Source: Reticulascus tulasneorum
Lineage: Eukaryota > Ascomycota > Sordariomycetes > Glomerellales > Reticulascaceae
Direction of reading: 5' to 3'
Assembly: GCA_001557505.1 (NCBI GenBank)
Contig: LSAX01000007.1
Location: 2,666,001-2,730,000, forward strand
DNA: 64,000 bases
Shown piece after piece: positions 1 through 12,187 of this stretch. The stretch's first letter is position 1, and every line of letters starts with the position of its first letter. Position numbers and translations under genes: made by a program. The notes under the pieces are model-generated. The model ran no database searches. It saw only the letters and a program-made list of their open reading frames with translations, and was not told the origin of the DNA.

Positions 1-80
1 CTTGAAACGATTGCGCTATTGCGTAGCTGCACGACCTTTTCTACTCAAGTAGTTGCATAAACTTGTGCGGTACATAGAGA

Positions 81-1304
81 ATGTCCAACGATGACATCCT
101 CACAGACGACTACGTCGCCGAGTTGTTGGCCAAAGAGGCGAAGGACTGCTCCTTGAAATACTCGAGCATGGGCTTAGAAGCGTTCCGGTCAAATAAAAAG
201 TTTGCCCGCCAGTAATTCTTCAATGCGATTCGAAGGCTGACCACTTCCAGACCCGCCGACAAGCCAAAGCCAAACACGCGATTCTTGCGACATATCATCA
301 GAGACACCAACACCCACAATGCCAACCTCCTAGCAAGAGAGGCTGCCGAAGCTCAAGCTCGTCTACAAAGTCTAGAGAGCGTTGAGGAGCAAAAGAAGAA
401 AAAGCGGGCTGGCCCACAGGACATCAGACGTCGTCAAATGGGAGATATCAATGCCATCTTGGGAGCACGCAAAGCGAAACCAAATGCTGGAGGCGTTACA
501 CGGTCCACGGAAGCAAAACCGGCAGAAGAGGGTCGGTCACTGAAGAGACGGCATCGAGATAGTCGCAGCGTTTCTCCTGAGGAAGGGTCTTCAAGGAGGC
601 GCCGCAGGAGTAGATTAGCCGAATCCGATTCCGATCACAAAGATTCTAAGAGGCATAGGAGGCACCGGCGTCGTGATGGTTCCGAAGACGATAAAGAGGA
701 TCATCATCGCAGGAAAACTATCGATAAATCAGACTCCACTCGCCACCGACGGAGATCTCGGTCTCCTAAGGAACAAGAAAGGAAATTTCGGGCTCGATCG
801 CCAATAAAGAATGACGATCTGGCATCCAGGTCACGTGGGACGGAGAAATCCAGCAGAGATCATAACCGGGACTTGTTCTCGGGCCGTGGCCGGCAGTCGG
901 TTCTCAAGGATAAGCAGACTTCAGATTCCGATCCTTTGGACGACATTATTGGGCCGGCCCCCCCGCCCACAGTACGTGCGAGAGGTCGAGGCACACTTTC
1001 AGGCTCCTCTGGTATTGATAGGCGGTTTGAGGATGGATACGATCCGAAGTCGGACGTCCAACCAGACGAGGATGTCAATGATTGGGACGAGGCCGTAGAG
1101 GTCTTCAGGGATAGGCAAAAATGGCGCCAGAATCAAGAAGAGAGGATGAGAGCTGCTGGCTTTGGGGATGACGAAATCAAAAAGTGGAAGAAGGGTGGTG
1201 AGAGGAATGAGGATGATGTACGATGGGCGAAGGTTGGAGAGAAGAGAGAATGGGATCGCGGGAAGGAAGGTGAGCTTCGAGGTCTCTTTTCCGAGAACGA
1301 CTAG
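81..1304 (+). CDS. Arg/Ser-rich, NKAPD1-like nuclear protein (function unknown)
   Basis: Two exons, 81-199 and 251-1304, give about 390 residues. The intron 200-250 (51 bp, donor GTTTGC, acceptor TTCCAG, branch-like CTGAC) restores frame; a donor at 212 is also in frame but would leave a 39-bp intron, so I reject it. The N-terminus is acidic, followed by the best conserved-looking block NTRFLRHIIRDTNTHN (about residues 47-62) and an Ala/Glu helix. That block resembles the start of animal NKAPD1 (C11orf57), which has a similar IRxTxxHN motif; this is a weak similarity from memory. The middle (about 120-260) is a long Arg/Ser/Asp/His stretch like those of splicing-associated proteins, and the C-terminus is acidic and rich in Trp and Lys. 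A nuclear, RNA-related role is inference only. The exon structure is well supported, the function is not. Confidence 0.75.
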
Positions 1305-3371
1305 GGGCTCTGCGGGAGGCGGTCGGTCCACGAGCACGGCGTTCAAGAGCTAACCAGGCAATGTTTTGTATGTTGATGGTTATTTTTTGGCGCGTTCACT
1401 CAGCTTGCTCGGCGACATGTGCTTGATTCACTGTATTTAGCATAGCTAAGCTCCACATTGGCAAGGGTTCAGCTAGTGGGAAAAGGCAATCCCCCGTTTG
1501 GGTCATCGAACTGGCAGGACCACGTACGGTTGGCCAGTCCCGGGTGCTGCAGAATCGCTTTGGGAGGATAACTAAGCAATCTTGCAAAGTGGGATGACTT
1601 TGTATCGAATGCGAACGCAAGGCCCGATCCGAATCTGATTTCCGGTTAAGGTAGGGTTATGAATCGCCGTCCTCCAAAACACCAAATTTAGGTAGCTAGG
1701 CGTGCTAGGTTGGTGAAAGCGGACGGGGTCGGACGATAGACACCCCCTTGCAGCATGTCACCTTGCTCTCTCCGGGGACCGTGTTTGTTTCACCGACGAA
1801 ATCATCCCCCTGCGCACTCGAGTGAAACAAATTAGGGGTCCAGAACCGCTCTTTTTTTCACTGCGACTAAAAACTGGAGTGACATACGTAGTACCAAGCC
1901 ACAGTTCGGATGGGATACCCCGTGCAGCCGCACATGCGGAAACTTACTTGATCCGTCAACGTCACTTTTAGACAGCCCCAAACCTCCAGATCGTGAACCC
2001 GGAAATGGAAGGGACAGACGGTTTTGCATTCTTGGAGCTCGTTTTATCGATGGACTAAGGTAGACCTCCCGAGGCTCATGCAAGCACTTTAGGTCCATCC
2101 CGCACGCGGTATCTCTGTAGTTTCCAACCAGGCTCTTGGGCGGCGGGCTGTATGTACGTATGTAGGTAGTGTGGGTTGGGTTTTCTTATCAGGAGGTAAA
2201 CCCCGAGGTCACCCACTGAAACCCCCCGGTGATCAGAAGAGAAAATGTCCATGCGCTGGCACACCCCACCGATGGATGATGCCGACACTCCGCAAGCCGT
2301 CTGGTGTCTGATGTTTGTTGATGAATGATCAGCCTGTTCTCCAATCTTGTTGCATCCGGGTGTCTTGTCGCAGCTGACTTTTTCCCTTTCATTTCTTTTT
2401 CCCTTTGGTGTCCAGAGACGCAGGGAATTTGGTCGGAAACGAGTATGTACTTACGTTGCTCATGGTACCTGTAAATAATGCTACGCCCGGATGGATGTTG
2501 GCAGAACAGGCGCGGCACACGGCACACGGGGCTTATCAAACCCCCCAAGACAACCGAGATGGGACAACCCGCACTAGGTAAGAGTAGAAGCACACATACT
2601 TACGGATGCAATTATGTCCAAGTAATGGAAGTTCAGGGCAGGCACAGGTGACGTTTGTGCCGCCTAATCCGTCTCTCCTGAGACTGCCTCGGTGCGGTTT
2701 TCGATAGTATCTACCAAAGTGCAGTACCTCAACGATATGTACTACGTAGCACGCACATCACAGGCCGGCCGACCGCAATTGGCGGTGGGCAGGGGCCCGT
2801 CCGGGGGGTGCCTTCAACTGAACCGAAAGAGCCCAGAGCATCAAATTTCCCCACACGAAAGGCCTCCAGGCTGCCTAATAACCAGTAAATAAAGGCTGGG
2901 CATCTGTACATGTCCGATATGTCCCTCCAGTCGTGCGCACCGCAGCAGTGGGAGAAAAAAAGAGCTCGTGCCACCACTGCACTCACAACACCAAAACTCC
3001 CCCAACTCCAACCACCCACCCCCGCCGCCTCACTCACTTGCTCCTCCACTTTAAACCTATGATCTGATCCCCCGACCCAACAACCCCCCATCCCATCATC
3101 CGAACCTCCTCCTCCTCCTTCTCCCCTACGACGAGTGGCCTTCTTGTCGTTTTGCCCTCGAAGTCTATAATTCGAATACCCTTCTCAATCTCCTCCAACT
3201 TTTATGACCTTGAACGAATGATTTGCCTTTGAGCATTAGACAGCTGAGCCCGGCAGCTGGGTTTCCATTAATCACCAGAACGGCCGCGTCGCCAACCACC
3301 GACCACCGACCAGACGCACCCACGAACTCCCTTCGACCCCAGAGCTTAAGCTCTGTTTTCCTTCGCTCAAC
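1305..3371. other. Intergenic region, no gene seen
   Basis: About 2.1 kb between two plus-strand genes. The open frames here are short, on both strands, and carry no recognisable motif. The last 300 bases are pyrimidine-rich (a CCT-repeat tract near 3105-3125), as expected of a fungal core promoter and 5' leader for the RING gene that follows. Confidence 0.6.
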
Positions 3372-5975
3372 ATGAGACCTCCGAGAATAGCCATTCTCGC
3401 CCTCTTCTTTGCGGCCTCTCTCTTCCTATTCTGCCGCTCTGTCACCACTTTGGCCCGATCGGGCAACGTCATAGCCCCGGCTGTGTCGCCAAAGTCACGA
3501 TTTACCACCTTCTTCTCCTTCAACGCTCCCTTCACACTTTTCCCTCCGAATGCTGCCATCAGCCTCACGGATGACAACAGCACCACATTTGCTGCGAGAC
3601 CAGCAGCTTTCGGCCCAGTTCTTCCCGGCAAGGGAATGAGCGGCCAGCTATGGATCGGCAGTGGCTTCGCTGATGATAATCTACAAGAGGGCGAAGGAGA
3701 AGGCGAGCTTGGGTGTAGCGACATACCCGGCTGGGAAGATGGCAAGCCGAATGCCGGCCTGCGGGTTGCGACAAAGGGGATGTCTAAGGGTGATGCGAAA
3801 TCTGCCACTGCTGCTGGCAAGACGAGCAACCGTAAGAGGGACGAGGCTCCCAAGAATCCGGTCGGCGATCGGACCGCCGCAAAAGATTCGCCATTAGACT
3901 CCAAGCCTCGGCCTGTTGATGACGGAACCGATGACTATCTACACCAGGGACTTCCAAACCAGCCAAAATCGCACCACGATAGTGTACAAGCATCCGAGCC
4001 GACGCATGCCGATATCCAGTCGATCCAGGAGGCGGCCGAGATATCCGGGAAGATCGTTTTGCTCAGTCGAGGTGGCTGTGGCTTCCTGGAGAAGGTCAAG
4101 TGGGCTCAGCGAAGAGGGGCTGTTGCTCTCATCGTGGGTGACAATCAAAAAGGGGGACCTTTAATACAGATGTTTGCCAGGGGCGATACTTCAAACATCA
4201 CGATACCCTCTGTTTTTACTGCCCGAACCACGGCTCATTTACTATCCTCGCTGACCCAGCCGGGGAGCTTCATCGAAGATACAATTGACGAGAATGGGCA
4301 TCCCGCACTGAAGGTTTTGCAGTCAGACAGCAAGGCGAGGAAGAACAAGAAGACGAAGCAGCAATCAGCCGCAACCACAACCCCGTCTGTCTCAAAGGCA
4401 ACTGGATCCCCCAAGTCCAAACCCCCGCCCTCCAAAAACTCAGCTGCCAGGGACAAGGCATCTAAGTCAAGAGAAGAGCATCAGGTTGGATGGCTGTGGA
4501 GGTTGTTTGGCTTCGGTAGTAGCACCAGCCCTGCTGAAGAAAACAGCAGCAGACCCCCAAGCAGCGGTCGCCTGGATTGGGTCCTTGTTGATGACTGGAG
4601 CGATGACACGGACAAAGCTATCAGGGATAGCCTTACAAAGGCAGTGAGAAGGGGGCACGATAGCAAGACCAAGAGCAAAACCCATCCCCCATCGGAGGAC
4701 AACTTCTTGATTGGAGTTCAAGACTGGCGCGACCCCGACCTAGTAGGCTCGTCTGAGGGGAAAGGCAAGTCGCAAACGAACAGGAAAGATACGGGATCAT
4801 CCCGGGAGGACCAAGCAGCATCCAGCCCAGGCTCCTCCTCAAAGGTCGGAAAGGGATCTGCCCCGGATTCTAGCGGACCAAAGGGTGGAAGCATTACTCC
4901 AGGGAGCGGCGAATACAACCCCGGCACTCCCTCGGCACCTGAAGGGAAAGGGAATGTTCAAGCTTCCAGCGACGATGACGGCCCAGAGTTCACGCAAAGC
5001 CAATCACAATCAAAAGGTAGTGGAATGCAACACGAGGAACCTGTGGATGATGATTCGGAATTCGAAGGCCACGATGGGCTCTGGGTTACGATCACACCGT
5101 CCAGCAGTGCTAGCCCATTCTTTGACACCCTCCTCGTCTTGGTCATCAGCCCCCTAATCACCCTCACGGTGGTTTATGCGCTTTTGATCTTGCGAGCGCG
5201 AATCCGCCGACGCCGTTGGAGAGCTCCAAAATCCGTGGTGGAACGTCTTCCTGTGCGGACTTATCATACCGTTGCAGCAACTCCAAGTCATTCTCCGAGA
5301 CTGCCATCCCCGACCAGTGCTTCGCCCACGACGCCGTTATTGCAACAAACCCCGTCAAGGCCAAGACCGCGGTCGAGGACTACAACTGGCATACCTGAAA
5401 CCCAGGGCCTATTGACGGCTAGCGCTGCCTTGCAAACACCAAGGTCTCCAGCTAGGTCCGAGCACGAGAAGGTAACTGGCAGCATTTCCAGCGAATGGAA
5501 AAAGTACATGGGCAGACAGGTGGAATGCGTTGTTTGCTTGGAAGAGTATGTCGATGGAGTTAGCCGAGTTATGAGCCTGCCTTGCGGTCACGAGTTCCAC
5601 GCGGAGTGCATGTAAGTCATTCTGAGTGCGCCACATTACGGTACTGGACATTACTGACTTTTCGACAGAACCCCGTGGCTGACTACTCGCCGACGGACTT
5701 GTCCCATTTGCAAGGGTGATGTGGTTCGATCTCTGGCTCGTGGATCGCCGTCCAGTCCCAGGTACGAACCATATCATGATGATAGTGACGACGATGGCGA
5801 GCCTCTTGCATCAGGTTCGGGAGATCGAGATTCAGACGCAGAGCATGGCATCCTATCGCCTGCTCCCAGACGACGTCAGAATCGTTCCGATGGCTGGCTG
5901 GGAATCCTGTCAAGCAGTTTCGGGACTTCCCCTCGCTCCACCGGCTCGCCAACTCAGGAAGACCGCAATCGGTAG
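3372..5975 (+). CDS. PA-TM-RING transmembrane E3 ubiquitin ligase
   Basis: Exons 3372-5611 and 5669-5975 (intron 5612-5668, GTAAGT...ACAG) encode about 848 residues. Residues 1-25 are a signal peptide or anchor. A protease-associated (PA) domain is visible: GCSDIPGW at about 115-122, then GKIVLLSRGGCGF at 226-238 and an ITIPSVF strand near 274-281. A long Ser/Lys/Pro-rich region follows, one transmembrane helix at about 583-607 with a basic stop-transfer stretch, and a RING-H2 finger from C719 to C761 (CVVC, CGHEFHAEC, CPIC). The intron falls inside the RING, and splicing restores the ITPWL segment after the Cys. Proteins with this order (RNF13/GRAIL type) ubiquitinate membrane cargo in endosomes or vacuole; the lumenal PA domain binds cargo. 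A fungal role in membrane-protein turnover is inference. Odd: about 100 low-complexity residues (126-222) lie inside the PA domain. Confidence 0.9.
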
Positions 5976-6529
5976 CAGAGTAATTTTGGGATTTACGAAC
6001 GGATATTCGAGGTCCAGTTGCTTGATTTTGTATTTTGCTCTTGGCTTTGTTGTATTGGCTTTGCTAATACCTCATACAATGCACTCATGGCGTAATTAAT
6101 GGCTGGTTCTGGCAGGTTGGGCAGCATGGGCTAGGATTGGGCTCGTGGGAAAGGACCGCAAACACTCGTTTGATGCATTTTTCTTGTTGTTGTCCTCACA
6201 ACTCATACACTGGAGTACCCCACTCGCTGGCTTTTTATTGCGAGATCTGGGCTAGATGTAGAATACCAAGGATATGGAAAGGGGGGGAGAAGGTGGCGAT
6301 TATACCCACGTCTGCCGTACGGGAGACCTACCTTGGAATACTAAGATTTCTGTCTGTTCCCTTTCAGTTCCTCGGCCCTGACATGATGATTTGACTTGAT
6401 ATTAATCGTAGACCATTGGCACATGCCATAGCTACGACTCACGATGGGTGAGTTGTGATATATCTCCTTTCCTCAGTTTCTGCAGGATTCCAAGCTACAT
6501 ACTAAGCTGTGGTCCAGCATGGTATTCTA
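5976..6529. other. Convergent intergenic region
   Basis: About 550 bases between the stop codons of the RING gene (plus) and the LanC-like gene (minus). It probably holds both 3' UTRs. No motif-bearing reading frame is present. Confidence 0.6.
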
Positions 6530-7759
6530 TTAGACATCATTGAACAGAATGTAAGATGGTGATTCTTGGTCGTGGACTAGCCACATCCAAGCAGCGCTTG
6601 GATCGTAGTGCATTATCAAGGAACAGTCAGTCCCGTACGCGGCCGTCGCGAACAAGGTCGGGTCGTCTTTTCTCAGCTTTGCAACATTCTCTTCTGATGC
6701 GATGGCAAGAAAGTGGTCCCGTTGTGGCCCAGGAGGGAAGGCCCTGCAATGGATTAGCTAGATGTGGCTTGTGAGCGCTCAGCACAGCACTTACAAGGCA
6801 TTCCCAAACGTCCCGTGGCAGAGATTGGGTTCTTTCCGTAGCAGCCCCAGTTTCCAAGTGGTCTCTGTGGCTTTCGCAATGGCCGCGTCAATTCGCTCCT
6901 GTAGCGCGGGAAAGTATGGCCGCAAGGAGCGCAGGCCTATGACGAAGCCGGGCGCGCCGTGACAATATTGCACCAGCTCTGCGTGCTCTTCCTTCTCGTC
7001 CGGCGGGGTGTCGAACTTGGGAAAGTTGCCATTTTCACGCTGCAGGTCTAGCAAGTGCTCCAGCTTCCCTGCCAACCGCGGTGCTAGGGCCGGCGTGGTT
7101 AATACCAACTGCGCGATGATTCCCAGGTCACCGTGCCCGGTGCCGATATATCGCTTGTGCAGGAACGCCCAATTTCCTTCCCCGTCGTCATCTGTGGCTA
7201 TTATTCTCTCACTTAGCTGAGCGATCGGGCCGTCGACTAGAGACGCGCTGTTGGGCACCCAGTGTCGAATCATGCGGAGCATATATAGGCTCCCCGCCCG
7301 TCCGTACGCCGTGTCGCTCGGGAACGGATCAGCACCTTCATCCAAAGGCTCAACGAGCCCTTCCATGTTCGCGACGAACTCCTCCACAAGCTTCAGGTCC
7401 TTGGTGACGCATGCGGTGACGGCTAGGAGGCACAGCTTCTCACTTACAAGGCCGCAGTTTCCATCTCGGAGCCTGATCTCTCCACGATCACCAGCAATGT
7501 AGGCTTTTGCCCAGTAAACAGCGTCATGGCCAGAGATATCGAGCGTGGGATGCTGGACTGAGACGTGAAGGAAGAGATAGGCAATGCCAGTGGGGCCTAC
7601 AAAGAACCCGTTGGCGCTTTCGTTGTCGTAAGAGGGTTGGGGTGGATTTCTGGATATGATGCGTTCGAGAGAGGATTTGAGGAATGCTAGGGGGGATGAG
7701 GTGAGGGTGAAGAGGGTTGGGAAGTCATTTGGGATATGTCGTAGCTCGGTGATTGCCAT
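6530..7759 (-). CDS. LanC-like protein (LANCL family)
   Basis: Minus strand. Exon 1 is 7759-6795 and exon 2 is 6743-6530; the intron 6744-6794 (51 bp, GTAAGT...TTGCAG with a CTAAT branch point) joins NALA in frame. The product is about 392 residues. The LanC barrel signatures appear in order: GPTGIAY near the N-terminus, GRAGSLY, GTGHGDLG (about 205-212), YCHGAPG (about 265-271) and LCHGTFGNALA (about 311-321). The His and the two Cys-His pairs match the glycine-rich zinc-site motifs of LanC enzymes. Bacterial LanC closes thioether rings in lantibiotics; eukaryotic LANCL proteins bind glutathione and add it to dehydroamino-acid sites in proteins. No lanthipeptide precursor or dehydratase is nearby, so the eukaryotic damage-repair type of role is likelier (inference). 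The start is the first ATG in frame; a short upstream exon cannot be excluded. Confidence 0.88.
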
Positions 7760-8820
7760 CTCCTCGACTTGATGTTCCAATTGGCTATGATGAAAGGTAT
7801 TAAGTACTAGCCAACTCTAGCTTACTCTGCATGGACATCTACGAGAACGATGTGAAATATATGGAAAATTTATATCTCTGCGGGATCCACACCAAGGAGC
7901 TGCTGGAATATGGATGCCTAGATTATGTGCAACATACATATATACCCCCGGCAATTAGGATTCTCTTCCCAATGCACGACCTGGCTGACGACAGGTCAGC
8001 CATCTTCGGTTGGAGGGCCGGCAATCAGCTGGCTGGTTATAAGTGGGTTTCCAGCCATGCAATGTGAACACCATTTCCCAAAGAGGGTGTAGTAAGCAAG
8101 CGGACGTATTCAAGTGGATTTCACCTGTAGATAGCTGAAGCCATCCTCGACATAGGTGAGATCGAACGTACTTGTAGCTTGACAAAGTGACAAGATCTGG
8201 GAATAAACAACCTCTCTGGGCGACCCAGGGCGGTGAGTGAGAGCGTGGTGGGGGAAGTTGCGGGGTGGCTTTCAGGGGCAGGGGCTTCCATAGCCCGGAT
8301 CGGTGGGTTAGGTGCGACCGGATCGCCAGGGACCTTGGCGCCAATTCTTCGGCGACTCACCTGCTTCTCACCGAAAATGCTTGACTAGACGTCCGAGATG
8401 GGAAGGAAGACCACAGAATGAGACATTTGAGTAGTGAGCCTATCAACTGTTCAAAAATACCATGCTTCACCATACCGAATTACGTAGTCATAAGAGTAGT
8501 GGAGACCTTGGAGAAAGAACGTCAAAATAAATGGTCCAAGCTCAAATCCACTCGCCACATCATGGAATGAAGCCACATCACATGCCCGGAGCTTTTCACC
8601 CGAATCAGCCACACACCAACGACGTCATCGACCTGTCAGGGAAAGCTACCTCATGCGAAGCTCACGATCGCAATAAAGAGCTGGCCAAACACGTAAATTT
8701 TCCAAGCGCCTTCTTTACTTTCTTCTACACACCTTAGAAATTCCGTCTATTCTTCTAAGAACTGCAAATCGCCTTCCTACTCATCGCGTATCACGCACCT
8801 ACGACTCTACACCACACATC
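7760..8820. other. Divergent promoter region (LanC-like / RRT8-like)
   Basis: About 1.06 kb between the starts of two divergently transcribed genes. I see no coding exon. The last about 120 bases are CT-rich, typical of the leader of the plus-strand gene. Confidence 0.55.
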
Positions 8821-10029
8821 ATGTCTGACGAGACTGCCGTTCAAGGGTCGTCGAGAAATCGCATGGTCGACAATGTCCAGGCCAGAGCACAAGAAGTCAT
8901 GTATGTAGCACCTTGACGTACTTTCAGTTGCTTGAGCTTACCCGGGATATTGCAGAAAAGAGGATTTTGGCAAGGCCAAGGTTCTGGTTGGCGATGCGGC
9001 CAAAAGTCAAGCGTACTTATATCCCATTAAGGTACGTCGCGACAGATTATGTAGTGAATCGTTTTGGGATTCCTTCTGACCATCCACAGGGAATCATCTA
9101 CTTTGCCACCCATCGCTCGCTCTGGAGACCGCTCATGTCACGACTCGGCCCCTACTTCCTCCTGTCCGTGAGCGTCGTGTCGGGCATGTTTGTCTTCACC
9201 TACGTACCACAGCTCGCCATTCTCGTTTTCGTCAACGGCCCATTGGCTGTCTTCACGACCGTTCTGTTGATTCTAAACGAGAGTTCGACCATCATCAACG
9301 TCGTGTCAAGAAGCTGGCTTCTTCAAGACGCACTCCTGGACACTTTCGATGGCACACTTGTTTCCAAGAATGCCGACGGCATCGTCAAGGAGGGCAGACA
9401 GCTCCAACCGGGTTCTGATCCCGTCGCGAAGCTGGGGAAGATTCTTAAGAGCCCCTTCGAAAGATTCAGCCCCACGGCGCTCGTTCGATACCTCATGTAT
9501 CTTCCCTTGAACTTCATCCCTATCGTAGGCACAGTCATCTTCATTCTGGTCCAAGGACGAACCAGAGGGCAGAGCGTGCATGGTCGCGTAAGCTCCTCAA
9601 GCCTGCAGCATGGCTTTGTGAACCTTGCCACTAACACGAGATCTAGTACTTCCAACTGAAGAAGTGGTCGCCTTCGCAAAAATCGGATTGGCTGAAGAAA
9701 CACTCTGGGCCTTACACTGCGTATGTTCCCTTGCCTACCTGCCCTTGTGGATTGCTGCAGTATAACTGCCTGCATGGATTTTTCTAACGCTGGCTTCCGC
9801 AGGTTCGGCCTTGTCGCAACAGTTCTCGAGCTGGTTCCCTTCGTCTCTATGTTCTTCTCCTTCACCAACACCGGTAGGTCTTAACAATTGCTTTCTGATT
9901 GCCAGTAACTGACAGTTGTCACTTCTAGTTGGCGCAGCGCTGTGGGCTGCCGACATTGAAGCGAAAAACACCTCAATGACCGACGGTACGGCTCCAAACC
10001 TTCGTGAGACGGCTAGACAAGCCGAGTAG
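8821..10029 (+). CDS. RRT8/EI24-like multi-pass membrane protein
   Basis: Six exons: 8821-8900, 8956-9031, 9090-9587, 9647-9720, 9803-9873, 9929-10029. All five introns are 55-82 bp with GT...AG ends, and phases agree throughout, giving 299 residues. Hydrophobic segments lie around residues 70-125 and 185-215, and again near the C-terminus (LVPFVSMFFSFTNTVGAALW). The sequence MYLPLNFIPIVGT is the hallmark of the EI24/CysZ-like fold used by the fungal RRT8/LDS family. Yeast Rrt8, Lds1 and Lds2 sit on lipid droplets and contribute to the outer spore wall. The family assignment rests on these motifs; the precise role in a filamentous fungus is unknown. The six-exon structure is the densest intron use in the first half of the window. 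Confidence 0.85.
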
Positions 10030-12187
10030 ACGACGCACAACCGTACGGGGCCGAGATTAGTTGATCAGAGACGCTGTGCCTGACAGCCCTCATTGACGAT
10101 GCCGCTTCCCTTGGTTAAGGGCAAGTGTCACAACATCTTGACAGAAGCAAATGGGGTTGGTGTCACTCCGCGATTGATTCTTGAGCCTGGCAGCAGATCT
10201 GGTGTTAGGCTTCATTTCCAAAGCTCGAGTGGGCGAGATGGCTAGCCAAAACTCTATAGCAAACACGAAGTCATGAGGATGGTGGAAGGTTTGGCGTTTT
10301 GTGTATTTGCAATAAAATTACAGTTGTAGAACCCACAAATGATCTTTTCCATCGAGATATGTCTCTCATCAGTTCGTCGCAGCTTGTCTTAGTCTTGTTC
10401 CAGTGAATTGCACGTGTTGTCTTAAGCTTACGACATACCTAGTCGTTTCACTACCGACTCGAGAAATCGTCCAGAAAGCTCGGTCAATTGCAACAATAAA
10501 AGCCGAAACACTCAGGGGAACTATTTACACCATGATTCGAGCACTAGGCAAACGAACGAGCTTCGAATAGATAACCAGCCCCGCCATCTGGGCTGACCGA
10601 CGAACAGATGCCGTTTGCTCTAAATCTACATGTGGCTAGCTTCTGCAGAAAGGCAATGCAGGGAGGCTACTCGTAAGTACCACGACACCCATCAATCGTT
10701 GGGCAAGTCCATGAGTGTTAGTGACCCACGGCTGTATTAATCTTGAGCCCAGATAAGCTATCGAGACCCGTGGCTGTTACAAGCCACAGCGATTGCCCAA
10801 CAGAAAGGCAGAGAGTAACATATCCCCAAAGCTCGCTGTTGAGAGTGCACCAAACCTCAACCGTCCCGTGTGAGATTGTCAAGTCCTGTGAGACTGCTGC
10901 CAGGAACAGGCAAATTTTGATCGCGGCTGGCGGCAGCTTGTATTCCCGCTTTGTGGACGCACTCACACACATGCTAAGAAGGGGTAGTAGGCCATGCATG
11001 CGGCCTCATATACCCCTGGCGTCGTAGGACAAGAGGTAGATAAAGCGGGCTTGTTTATTTGGGCTTGAGTGGCGGGAATCGGAATCTGCTTGTGCTTCTG
11101 GCGTCGGCGATCTCAGTATGCTGGGTACTACTCCGCCTGCCCAGATCCCGCACTTTATTACACAGAACGCCATATCTGTACAAGGCCTTCCAGGAGAGGT
11201 AATTGTCACGATGATACGACATGGATGGGAGTGGCCGCTTGCTTAAGAAGATGTGGCTAGCGATGGACTGGCATCTCTTCACCACGCCCCAATTTGGAAG
11301 GGAACTCGATCACGTCGATGCCAGAGCTTTCCTTGTCTCTAACGGGGTATCACTCCACGTTCTAGACAATCCGTTGAATGTCTGCTAAGGCACACGATAT
11401 CTTGCCAGGTGCGGCAGGCGGGCTTGACTGCTGCTCAGTCCCGGCCTAGGACGTCAGGCCAAACACCTTCTCTGCTACAAGGCAATAAAAGTGCCCCAGC
11501 TAAGCATACGAGCTCGCGACTAGTGTTTATATTGCTCCTGTACGGTGCCGAGCCCAAGATGGATCTCAGTCCCAACAGCAAACAGAGTTCAAACGGTTTG
11601 ATGGGTTCGCTCCTTCCCCGGCTGGCTGGCAACCGCCACACCATATTTTGCCGTATCGTGTTAGTGCACGACACTGGACCACGCCATGGGCTTCAGCAGT
11701 CTGGATTCAACGGCTTGGTGTCCAGCCGAGGATATGAGCGTGTCACGGCAATGAGGGAAATCAAGGAATCAATCTATGTGAGATTCCCGAATGCCGGTTC
11801 CTTTCTGGCGTGATCGAGGTACTTTCCTATCTGGGTGTCGATGGACCTCTTTCTATATCTGGCTCTTCCCTCTTTTGCAACCCAGGTCCAGGCAAGGAAA
11901 ATATTTTCCCAAGTCCTCCTCCTTCCCCGTCCCCCTTTTCTCTCCTTTTCCCTCTTCCTCTCTCTTTCATTTGCGTTCCCCTCTTCCATCCTAGGATTTG
12001 AGTTGGGAGTGTTTTAGACTTCATTCTCTTATTCGCTTTCAGTTCTGAAGCATTATCTCCCTTCGTTTGTCCCTCATCCCCCTCCTAACTGATTTCGAGA
12101 CTCCTGAACAAAGGTGAGTTACAAGCACTCCGCTATATGTTCCCATACTCCTATGACTGACGCGATTGGTTCTAGGATTGTTCCGTG
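10030..12187. other. Intergenic region and leader of the mucin-like gene
   Basis: About 2.2 kb with no convincing coding exon. The 3' part holds a strong pyrimidine tract (about 11915-11985) and a probable 5'-UTR intron at 12114-12175 (GTGAGT ... GACTGAC ... TCTAG), ending 12 bases before the ATG of the mucin-like gene. Confidence 0.55.
12114..12175 (+). other. Probable 5'-UTR intron of the mucin-like gene
   Basis: Donor GTGAGT at 12114, branch-like CTGAC near 12156 and acceptor TCTAG ending at 12175, 62 bp, the usual size here. It lies just upstream of the ATG at 12188. Confidence 0.55.

Noticed and set aside
212..250. Alternative donor for intron 1 of the first gene
   Set aside because: In frame but leaves a 39-bp intron, below the usual minimum; the donor at 200 gives 51 bp.
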